Origin: a bacterium UBP11_UBA4055
GTDB taxonomy: Bacteria > UBA4055
Reading direction: 5' to 3'
DNA: 7,129 bases
NCBI GenBank assembly: GCA_002382735.1
Contig: DFZN01000026.1
Location: 46,670 to 53,798 of the forward strand
Shown here: positions 1 to 4,845 of the stretch, one piece after another
Numbering within the stretch: the stretch's first letter is position 1
Layout of the letters: each line of letters begins with the position of its first letter
The notes under the pieces: generated by a model
Seen by the model: only the letters and a program-made list of their open reading frames with translations
Told to the model about the DNA's origin: nothing
Database searches by the model: none
Translations under genes and position numbers: made by a program

Positions 1-549
1 GAGACTTATTACGATGAGGATACTGATACAAAACCTATCGCTCTCGGTCTGGCCGGTGATTATGCATACGAACTTGACAAATGGATAGCCGACGCTGCGA
101 TCAAAGGTTTTTTAACATTCAAATATCAGATGGCGGACGAGGCTATGCTGGTAATACCCAAGACCGCTGAAGCCCCGTCGGGATGGGAATATTTTGGAAA
201 ATCCATGAACCTCAGATACGGATTTGAATACGCCCAGGACTTTACTGATTTTCTCAATGTGAATCTTACGATGGCTTACAATACGATCCAGCTTCTCGAC
301 GACCCGGAAGACGACAGCCAGAACTTTCTTGAAATGTACGGAAGGGTCAACTTCTATCTTCCGGCAATGCCTGAACTTAACATCTGGGGCGGGATCGACT
401 GGACGGGACATTTACCTGAAGAACTTGACTATACGCCTGATTTCAACTTCACTATCGGAGCAGAATACAGGTTCGATGTAATAGCTTTCAAGAACAGGCC
501 TAAGAAAACCGAATCTGAAGAAGGAATCGAAGAAGACTACGAATGGTAA
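1..549 (+). CDS. Probable outer-membrane beta-barrel protein, C-terminal part (5' end outside window)
   Basis: The reading frame is open from base 1, so the gene starts upstream; 182 codons are visible before TAA at 547-549. The product is rich in alternating aromatic/polar stretches typical of amphipathic beta strands, for example NLRYGFEYAQDF, MYGRVNFYL, LNIWGGIDW and FNFTIGAEYRFDV. These are separated by acidic, probably surface-exposed loops such as LLDDPEDDSQ. After the last strand-like segment comes a short charged tail (about 18 residues, mostly Lys/Glu/Asp), so the barrel does not end on the usual terminal aromatic residue. This looks like the C-terminal half of a porin-like or other outer-membrane barrel, but no family signature is recognisable and the substrate is unknown. 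It is followed at once by a strong terminator and so is transcriptionally separate from the island to its right. It is probably the conserved chromosomal flank. Confidence 0.6.
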   Translation, partial: ETYYDEDTDTKPIALGLAGDYAYELDKWIADAAIKGFLTFKYQMADEAMLVIPKTAEAPSGWEYFGKSMNLRYGFEYAQDFTDFLNVNLTMAYNTIQLLDDPEDDSQNFLEMYGRVNFYLPAMPELNIWGGIDWTGHLPEELDYTPDFNFTIGAEYRFDVIAFKNRPKKTESEEGIEEDYEW

Positions 550-570
550 TATAGATTTTTAACTTTATTA

Positions 571-597
571 AGCCCCTTACTGCAAGGGGCTTTTTTA
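571..597 (+). terminator. Intrinsic (rho-independent) terminator
   Basis: A perfect 8-bp stem (AGCCCCTT at 571-578 pairing with AAGGGGCT at 584-591) with a 5-nt loop (ACTGC) is followed directly by a run of six T. It lies 21 bases after the stop codon of the outer-membrane protein gene and ends that transcript before the accessory modules begin. Confidence 0.93.
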
Positions 598-598
598 T

Positions 599-642
599 TC
601 CCGGACTTTCTGCTTGACCTTGACCGCTCAAAAGATTAAATT
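599..642 (+). repeat. Boundary motif copy A, long form carrying a promoter
   Basis: This is the first copy of a motif recurring at module borders. The left part (TCCCGGACTTTCTGCTT) matches copies at 1347, 3359 and 4794. The right part (TTGACCTTGACCGC, then AAAAGATTAAATT) is nearly identical to the copy at 4794-4837; over about 44 bases the two differ by only a few substitutions and one single-base indel. It sits between the terminator of the flanking gene and the HEPN/MNT pair, so it marks the left edge of the island. Confidence 0.75.
614..642 (+). promoter_or_regulatory. Predicted sigma-70-type promoter for the HEPN/MNT operon
   Basis: The -35 hexamer TTGACC (614-619) is followed by exactly 17 bases and the -10 hexamer TAAATT (637-642). 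A start site near 649 would leave a leader of about 20 nt before the HEPN ATG at 670. A short AAGG Shine-Dalgarno core lies at 661-664. The same arrangement recurs at 4809-4837 before an unrelated gene. Confidence 0.7.
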
Positions 643-669
643 ATACAGATAAATACAATTAAGGTTTTT

Positions 670-1062
670 ATGGAAACAAAAGAAATGATAGCAAATTGGA
701 TCGAATCAGCCGAACGAGACAAGGTTGCAATGGATCATTTATTCGAGAAAAAAGACTACAACTGGACGCTTTTTGTAGGTCATTTATATATAGAAAAACT
801 ACTTAAAGCAGTTTTCATTGAATTAAAAAAAGAACAGCCTCCTTTTATACACGACCTTAGCAGAATCTCTGAAAAAGCCGGAATTGAACTCACTGACGGA
901 CAAAAAGACGATCTGGACACTATAACAACTTTCAATCTAAGAGCCAGATATGCAGATTATAAGACTGAATTTTACAAAAAATGCAATCTCAGCTATACTG
1001 AAACATGGAAAACAAAAATCGAGGAGTTTGCCACATGGATAAAGAAACAGCATTTAACATAG
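670..1062 (+). CDS. HEPN-domain protein (toxin-type partner of an MNT/HEPN pair)
   Basis: This 130-residue, all-helical protein matches the HEPN family (PF05168 type): a helix with HLYIEKLLKA (38-47), the PPFIHDLSRI segment (57-66) and the FNLRARYADYK motif (88-98). HEPN proteins paired with small nucleotidyltransferases act in the cytoplasm as ribonuclease toxins in several studied pairs. The classical R-x4-6-H catalytic motif of HepT toxins is not visible in the C-terminal helix; RxRYxDY stands there instead. RNase activity is therefore uncertain, and a substrate-binding or regulatory role remains possible. The start at 670 is supported by AAGG at 661-664 and by a promoter at 614-642. The 3' end overlaps the next gene by 28 bp, implying translational coupling. 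Family is secure; activity is not. Confidence 0.88.
   Translation: METKEMIANWIESAERDKVAMDHLFEKKDYNWTLFVGHLYIEKLLKAVFIELKKEQPPFIHDLSRISEKAGIELTDGQKDDLDTITTFNLRARYADYKTEFYKKCNLSYTETWKTKIEEFATWIKKQHLT
1021..1026 (+). promoter_or_regulatory. Shine-Dalgarno site inside the HEPN gene that sets the MNT start
   Basis: GAGGAG lies 8 bases before ATG 1035, entirely within the HEPN coding sequence. It favours 1035 over the upstream in-frame ATG at 1005, which has no such site. Confidence 0.75.
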
Positions 1063-1340
1063 CCCTGAAATTCATAGAATATTTGAAAGAACAGAAATAT
1101 CAGATATCAAGCGCATACATTTTCGGATCCTACTCCAAAGACAGCTATAACGCCGACAGCGACATAGATCTGGCCGTAATTTTAAAGAATTGCAAAAATA
1201 CTTTCGACACCCAGGTAGAACTTATGAAGCTGAGAAGAAATTTCGACCTTAGACTTGAGCCGCATCCGTTCAGCGAAAAGGATTTAAACGGCAACGATCC
1301 TTTCCTGTCCGAAGTCCTTAAAACAGGCATAAGAATATAG
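1035..1340 (+). CDS. Minimal nucleotidyltransferase (MNT), antitoxin-type partner of HEPN
   Basis: This 101-residue protein has the DNA polymerase beta-like nucleotidyltransferase signature G-S-x10-D-x-D: GS at residues 31-32 and DID at 43-45, inside FGSYSKDSYNADSDIDLAV. A further acidic position lies in NFDLRLEPHPF (Asp71). The active site therefore looks complete. In the characterised MntA/HepT system the nucleotidyltransferase neutralises the HEPN toxin by AMPylating a tyrosine; applying that mechanism here is inference. Candidate tyrosines exist in the HEPN RYADY segment. The start is chosen at 1035 because of GAGGAG at 1021-1026 and because family members begin close to this helix. The genes overlap by 28 bp in the order HEPN then MNT. 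No terminator follows, and transcription may continue into the degraded regulator at 1381. Confidence 0.9.
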   Translation: MDKETAFNIALKFIEYLKEQKYQISSAYIFGSYSKDSYNADSDIDLAVILKNCKNTFDTQVELMKLRRNFDLRLEPHPFSEKDLNGNDPFLSEVLKTGIRI

Positions 1341-1346
1341 AATTCC

Positions 1347-1366
1347 ACATCCCCGACTTTCTGCTT
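1347..1366 (+). repeat. Boundary motif copy B, short form without promoter
   Basis: The sequence ACATCCCCGACTTTCTGCTT starts 7 bases after the MNT stop codon. It matches copies A and D up to CTGCTT, then diverges: the TTGACC -35 element and the AAAAGATTAAATT block are absent. It directly abuts the region where homology of the next gene begins. Confidence 0.7.
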
Positions 1367-1380
1367 ATCTGATCAACGGA

Positions 1381-1861
1381 ATGTCCATAGAATGGGAAAG
1401 GCTCGAAGTCAAAGCCGGGTGGAATCCCGAATCGGTCATGCACACGATATGCGCTTTTGCAAATGACATAAATAACTGGGGCGGCGGATATATCATAATA
1501 GGGATATCTGAAAAGAACGGTAGAGCCGAGCTGCCTCCAATCGGAATAGAACCCGATAAGATAGACGCGATACAGAAAAAACGCAGTCATAAAGGAAAGG
1601 GTCGTCGTCAGAAATTACAGGAACAGAAGAATAGGCGATTTTTTGAAAGAGCTTGAATTGACAGAAGGCCGCAGCACAGGAATACCCAAGATCAGAACAG
1701 CTATGATTGACAACGGATCGCCCGAGCCTGAATTCCACACCGATGATGAACGCACGCACTTCCTGACCATCCTCCCCGCGAACATGGAGGCTTATGAGGA
1801 TGAAACCGATGAAGATACGATTGATCATACAGACAAAAATGAGCGGGTAAAAGAAGGGTAA
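1381..1861 (+). pseudogene. AlbA_2-domain ATP-binding regulator, remnant with large internal deletion and frame change
   Basis: The first 67 codons encode a clear AlbA_2 (Schlafen-type) N-terminus: WERLEVKAGWNPE (5-17), HTICAFANDINNWGGGY (21-37) and LPPIGIEPDKIDAIQKK (51-67). At about base 1582 the reading changes to the next frame, in which bases 1583-1861 encode the characteristic C-terminal part of the same family: VVVRNYRNRRIGDFLKEL, then LTEGRSTGIPKI, NGSPEPEF and FLTILP. From memory, family members run to roughly 450-500 residues. About 300 residues, including most of the GHKL-type ATPase domain, are therefore missing at the junction and the frame is out of register. A rebuilt protein would be only about 160 residues. 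In-frame translation gives a 91-residue product ending at 1656; a TTG at 1643 could start the tail fragment. There is no good Shine-Dalgarno site before ATG 1381. This is almost certainly a decayed gene. Confidence 0.85.
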
Positions 1862-1950
1862 TTAAATTATCAGCAGGTAAGAAATCTTTACTAACTGCAA
1901 CAGTTCGTACCTATTTGGTAAAAAACTCAAGGCAATACACCCCAAACTTC
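1862..1950. other. Intergenic gap between regulator remnant and minus-strand ATPase
   Basis: No gene is recognised here. A small perfect hairpin (AACTG, CAA loop, CAGTT at 1893-1905) lies between the converging reading frames, but no T-run follows it on either strand, so it is at most a weak termination or pausing site. The right end merges into boundary motif copy E. Confidence 0.5.
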
Positions 1951-1953
1951 CTA
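1937..1953 (+). repeat. Boundary motif copy E, overlapping the stop codon of the minus-strand ATPase
   Basis: ACACCCCAAACTTCCTA resembles copy C at 3359 (ACATCCCCAAACTTTCTG), differing by one missing T and a few bases. C and E have the same orientation and flank the inverted ATPase gene as direct repeats. The match is shorter than the other copies and could partly be chance. Confidence 0.45.
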
Positions 1954-3255
1954 TCCCTGAAATTCATATACAAAACGCCATGCCGGGATCAAGTTGATCT
2001 CGCCTGTTTCTGTCGGTATTACTTCTTCTTTATCTAAAGTAACAATTATGCCTGAATTCAGTTTTAATTCCGCCATAGCTTCCGCCAGAGAAGATATTTC
2101 CCGCTTTCTCGTTCTGGGATCAGCCAATGATTCGCATACCTGAACAAGCATTTTTTTTCCGCTTTTGTCCGTCACAATGAAATCAACTTCCTTTCCGCTT
2201 CCGCATTTGTAATAATATATGTTCTGAGCACACCGCCTTAAAGTAATAAATACCAGATTTTCGAGCAGGTGACCTGAATTTTCAAGGATCCCGGAGCTTA
2301 CCGATCTCACGAGAGAATGGTCTATACAATAAATCTTTTTCGGATTTGTGTTCGATCTGGCTAACGACGCGTCAAATATCCTTACGGTAAAAAATATATA
2401 TGCGTCTTCGAACCATTGCATATAGTCTGACACTGACGATTTTGATACTTTATGACCCAGAGACTTCAGATAGTTTGTGAGATTATTTACAGAATAAAGC
2501 GAAGCCGTATTATCCGACAGCCAGTGAGCAAGGTCAGTAACAGCTTTCGGGTGAGAGATGTCGTGCCTTTCTATAAGATCCCTGAACAACATCGCGCCAA
2601 AGTATTCCTGATGTATTTTTATCCTCAAAGCTTTTTCAGATCCGGCAGTTTCGGGAAATCCGCCCGTTTCCATATATTCTTCAAAAGTTTTCTCTATGAG
2701 CATACGGGATTTCGCTGAAAGATTATCAGGCGCGGCGATACCTTTATAGCTGAGATATTCCTTTAAAGAAAATGGAAATAATTCCCATGATATTGCTCTG
2801 CCCCTCATCTGCGTGGCTATTTCCCTTGAAAGCATTCGGGCCGACGATCCTGTCAGATATATTTCACATTTCTCAGTTCGAAGAAGCCTTTCTGTAAAAG
2901 CCTCCCATCCTTCGATCATCTGAATTTCATCAAAGAAATAATAAACGGTTGCAGTATTTTTCTTTTCCGGATAAAGCGTGTAGTAAGCTTCAGTAATATC
3001 CTTTAATCCGTCAAGTTTTAATGTGTGAAGCCGCTCATCGAAAAAGTTCAAATATAAAATATCGCTCTTTGGAACACCTTTATTCAGAAGCTTTTCTATC
3101 AGCTGGAGCATCAGTGTTGATTTTCCCGAACGCCGTACGCCCATACAGACAGTAGCTTTTTTATGCACGGGTGTAATTTCGATAAGTCGGGTTACTCCCG
3201 CATTGATGACAGATTGTTGAAAATCTAAGATCAACTCTTTAAATAACTGTTTCAT
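1951..3255 (-). CDS. AAA_14/DUF4143 ATPase (COG1373 type) with variant nuclease-like C-terminus
   Basis: This 434-residue protein has an N-terminal P-loop ATPase domain: Walker A GVRRSGKS (39-46), Walker B VYYFFDEIQ (104-112) and the sensor segment LTGSSARML (134-142). A helical/winged-helix region and a DUF4143 C-terminal domain with a restriction-endonuclease-like fold follow. In that fold the EVDF motif (356-359) is present, but the usual E-x-K strand is replaced by VQVCES (371-376). This subfamily often carries such QVC variants, so the nuclease fold is probably non-cleaving and used for binding or signalling. The cellular role of COG1373 ATPases is not established; defence or selfish-module functions are suspected. 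The start is supported by GGAGG at 3264-3268, 8 bases from ATG. It is transcribed away from its neighbour at 3470, and its promoter lies under a four-site repeat array. The gene appears complete and intact. Confidence 0.92.
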   Translation of the reverse strand: MKQLFKELILDFQQSVINAGVTRLIEITPVHKKATVCMGVRRSGKSTLMLQLIEKLLNKGVPKSDILYLNFFDERLHTLKLDGLKDITEAYYTLYPEKKNTATVYYFFDEIQMIEGWEAFTERLLRTEKCEIYLTGSSARMLSREIATQMRGRAISWELFPFSLKEYLSYKGIAAPDNLSAKSRMLIEKTFEEYMETGGFPETAGSEKALRIKIHQEYFGAMLFRDLIERHDISHPKAVTDLAHWLSDNTASLYSVNNLTNYLKSLGHKVSKSSVSDYMQWFEDAYIFFTVRIFDASLARSNTNPKKIYCIDHSLVRSVSSGILENSGHLLENLVFITLRRCAQNIYYYKCGSGKEVDFIVTDKSGKKMLVQVCESLADPRTRKREISSLAEAMAELKLNSGIIVTLDKEEVIPTETGEINLIPAWRFVYEFQG

Positions 3256-3263
3256 TATAGCGA

Positions 3264-3268
3264 CCTCC
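3264..3268 (-). promoter_or_regulatory. Shine-Dalgarno site of the minus-strand ATPase, overlapping a CCGG half-site
   Basis: On the minus strand GGAGG lies 8 bases before the ATG (complement of 3253-3255). Its first bases belong to the first CCGG half-site of the repeat array (3267-3270). A protein bound there, or an RNA hairpin formed by the dyad, would also affect translation. Confidence 0.8.
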
Positions 3269-3330
3269 GGTAATAATTATTTCCGGTTAACATCTTATCC
3301 GGTAATTAAATTTACCGGTTTTGAATTAAA
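3267..3330. repeat. Four-unit 16-bp phased CCGGT array, candidate operator
   Basis: CCGGT occurs at 3267, 3283, 3299 and 3315, exactly 16 bases apart, with AT-only or nearly AT-only spacers. Because CCGG is self-complementary, neighbouring units form two imperfect 20-bp dyads (3267-3286 and 3299-3318). The second has perfect 7-bp arms, CCGGTAA and TTACCGG. The dyads are centred 32 bp apart, about three helical turns. One dyad covers the predicted -10 element and the other reaches the Shine-Dalgarno site, which is the geometry expected for a repressor acting on this promoter. The regulator is unknown. Confidence 0.7.
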
Positions 3331-3337
3331 TAAGCAA
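3309..3337 (-). promoter_or_regulatory. Predicted promoter of the minus-strand ATPase
   Basis: On the minus strand TTGCTT (complement of 3332-3337) is the -35 element, followed by a 17-base spacer and TAAATT (complement of 3309-3314) as the -10. The -10 lies inside the CCGGT repeat array, so binding to that array would occlude polymerase. A second AT-rich TATAAT-like stretch near 3345-3356 is an alternative. Confidence 0.6.
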
Positions 3338-3358
3338 GAAAATAATATATTATATTGT

Positions 3359-3378
3359 ACATCCCCAAACTTTCTGCT
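3359..3378 (+). repeat. Boundary motif copy C
   Basis: ACATCCCCAAACTTTCTGCT lies between the divergent ATPase genes. It matches copy B except for a one-base insertion and one G-to-A change around position 8. It precedes the direct repeats and promoter of the plus-strand ATPase. Confidence 0.65.
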
Positions 3379-3382
3379 AAAT

Positions 3383-3443
3383 TTGCATTTTTCCAATGGT
3401 ATTTCAACATAATACTTGCATTTTTCCAATAGTATTTTTACAT
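3383..3443 (+). repeat. Two 28-bp direct repeats upstream of the plus-strand ATPase
   Basis: The units at 3383-3410 and 3416-3443 share 25 of 28 bases. Both begin TTGCATTTTTCCAAT and end ACAT. They start 33 bp apart, about three helical turns. Each unit begins with a -35-like TTGCAT, but only the second is followed at 17 bp by a good -10. They may be a duplicated promoter or a pair of regulator sites. Confidence 0.75.
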
Positions 3444-3444
3444 T
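3416..3444 (+). promoter_or_regulatory. Predicted promoter of the plus-strand ATPase
   Basis: TTGCAT (3416-3421), a 17-base spacer and TACATT (3439-3444) form a plausible sigma-70 promoter about 25 bases before ATG 3470. GGAG at 3461-3464 gives the ribosome binding site. The same -35 and spacing occur before the third ATPase at 6403. Confidence 0.65.
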
Positions 3445-3469
3445 ACAGCCATAAAACAGCGGAGTCATC

Positions 3470-4792
3470 ATGAAAAGATATTTTGAATCATATCTCGTAG
3501 AGTGGAAAAACAGGAAAAGCAGAAAACCGCTTATAGTCAGAGGGGCAAGACAGATCGGGAAAACTTTTACGATAGAAGAATTCGGCAAAAAAAACTTTGC
3601 GGATGTTATAAAGGTCAATTTTGAAGAAAAACCGGAACTTAAAGAATTTTTTAAGACGAACGATATTGACTCTATATTGACCAACCTGACCGCATATTTG
3701 GGCGTGAGTGCAAAAGACGGGGAAACGCTGATATTTCTCGATGAGATACAGCAATGTCCGCAGGCAATTGTCGGGCTCAGATACTTTTATGAAAAAAGGC
3801 CGAAACTTCACATCATCGCAGCCGGGTCTCTATTGGACCATGTTCTTAACGAGATAAACTACTCAATGCCTGTCGGAAGAGTGGAATTCGCCTATATGCA
3901 CCCTTTAAATTTCTTTGAATTTCTCGATGCTATGGGTGAAGTTGGTCTGACGGGATTTTTGAACAATTACGAGCCGTGGGAAAAGATCAGTCCGCCGATA
4001 CACGATAAACTTTTAAAGCTTGTCAGAATGTATTATTTTATCGGGGGAATGCCTGAAGCCGTCAGAGAATATAGCGAATCAAACGATCTGATCGAAGTTG
4101 AAAGGATACACGAAAGCATTTTAAGATCACTCGAACTCGATTTTTCCAAATACGGAACCAAAGCTCAGCAGGAAACACTCGTCACCGTGCTCAGATACAT
4201 ACCGGCCGGGCTGGGCAGAAAGATCAAATATGTAAATATAGATCCGCATAAAAGATCTGACGCTTTAAGAACAGCATTCAAACTTCTCGAAATGAGCAGA
4301 ATCGCAGGACTGGTAAATCATACATCCGCCGATGGAATTCCGCTTGAGCAGGGTCAGAACGACAGAATAACAAAACCCCTGTTTCTCGATATCGGGCTCG
4401 CCAACCACATTCTCAAATTAAGACTTACCGACATAAATGACCTTATAACAGTAAATGAAGGCAGCCTCGCGGAGCAGTTCGTTGGACAGCAGATGCTTTC
4501 AACAGAACCGTTCTTTCTTGATCCAAAGCTATATTACTGGGTGAGAGAGGCAAAAAATTCCAACGCCGAACTCGATTTCGTAACTGATCACAACCATAGG
4601 ATAATTCCGATAGAGGTCAAAGCCGGAAAAAGCGGAACGCTCAGGTCACTGCAGGTGTTCATGAACGAAAAAAAGCTCAAAACTGCGCTCAGGTTCAATG
4701 CCGATCAGCCTTCAAAAAACACGGGGGATTACGAACTCATATCGCTGCCCATATACCTCTCCCCGCTCTACAGAAAATTCCTTGACGCTTAA
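3470..4792 (+). CDS. AAA ATPase with DUF4143 domain and intact PD-(D/E)xK-like motif (COG1373 type)
   Basis: This 440-residue protein has Walker A GARQIGKT (25-32), Walker B TLIFLDEIQQC (86-96) and the sensor segment IIAAGSLLDH (115-124). A helical middle region is followed by the C-terminal DUF4143 domain. The C-terminus carries a complete nuclease-like constellation: ELDF (367-370) and, after a short turn, IEVKAG (381-386), so Glu367, Asp369, Glu382 and Lys384 could form an E-x-D...E-x-K metal site. This contrasts with the minus-strand ATPase, where E and K are replaced. The molecular role is unknown; ATP-controlled nucleic-acid binding or cleavage is a family-based suggestion. The start is supported by GGAG at 3461-3464. 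It is divergent from the 1951-3255 gene, with which it shares only the superfamily. The next gene's boundary motif starts one base after this stop codon, with no terminator between. It looks intact. Confidence 0.93.
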   Translation: MKRYFESYLVEWKNRKSRKPLIVRGARQIGKTFTIEEFGKKNFADVIKVNFEEKPELKEFFKTNDIDSILTNLTAYLGVSAKDGETLIFLDEIQQCPQAIVGLRYFYEKRPKLHIIAAGSLLDHVLNEINYSMPVGRVEFAYMHPLNFFEFLDAMGEVGLTGFLNNYEPWEKISPPIHDKLLKLVRMYYFIGGMPEAVREYSESNDLIEVERIHESILRSLELDFSKYGTKAQQETLVTVLRYIPAGLGRKIKYVNIDPHKRSDALRTAFKLLEMSRIAGLVNHTSADGIPLEQGQNDRITKPLFLDIGLANHILKLRLTDINDLITVNEGSLAEQFVGQQMLSTEPFFLDPKLYYWVREAKNSNAELDFVTDHNHRIIPIEVKAGKSGTLRSLQVFMNEKKLKTALRFNADQPSKNTGDYELISLPIYLSPLYRKFLDA

Positions 4793-4793
4793 G

Positions 4794-4837
4794 CCCCGAC
4801 TTTCTCACTTGACCTTGACGGCATAAAAGATTAAATT
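4794..4837 (+). repeat. Boundary motif copy D, long form carrying a promoter
   Basis: Copy D starts one base after the ATPase stop codon and runs from CCCCGACTTTCTCACTTGAC to the AAAAGATTAAATT block. It is close to copy A at 599-642 over its whole length, although the genes downstream are unrelated (HEPN in A, AlbA_2 regulator in D). Confidence 0.8.
4809..4837 (+). promoter_or_regulatory. Predicted promoter giving a probably leaderless transcript
   Basis: TTGACC (4809-4814), 17 bases and TAAATT (4832-4837) form a promoter. The ATG at 4846 lies only 8 bases after the -10, about where transcription should begin. No Shine-Dalgarno sequence is present, so the mRNA is probably leaderless or nearly so. 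Confidence 0.6.
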
Positions 4838-4845
4838 TCTTCATT

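Noticed and set aside
112..411. Antisense open frame inside the outer-membrane protein gene
   Set aside because: It is the shadow of a well-supported coding frame, with no signal of its own or recognisable product.
1005..1034. Upstream start (ATG 1005) for the MNT gene
   Set aside because: No ribosome binding site precedes it, while GAGGAG is ideally placed for ATG 1035 and the extra residues are not family-like.
1893..1905. Bidirectional terminator
   Set aside because: A 5-bp stem with a 3-nt loop and no adjacent T-run on either strand is too weak to call.
2452..2718. Plus-strand open frame inside the minus-strand ATPase gene
   Set aside because: It lies fully within a conserved ATPase gene on the other strand and has no domain or ribosome binding site.
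3267..3330. CRISPR-like array
   Set aside because: The repeat core is only about 5 bp with 11-bp AT spacers and there are no cas genes; it fits an operator, not a CRISPR.
1937..3378. Insertion sequence bounded by motif copies E and C
   Set aside because: The enclosed gene is an ATPase with no transposase domain, and no terminal inverted repeats are seen.
599..4837. Boundary motifs as integron attC sites
   Set aside because: No core-site pair of the RYYYAAC/GTTRRRY type and no long imperfect palindrome are present, the motif is only about 20-44 bp, and no integrase gene is visible.
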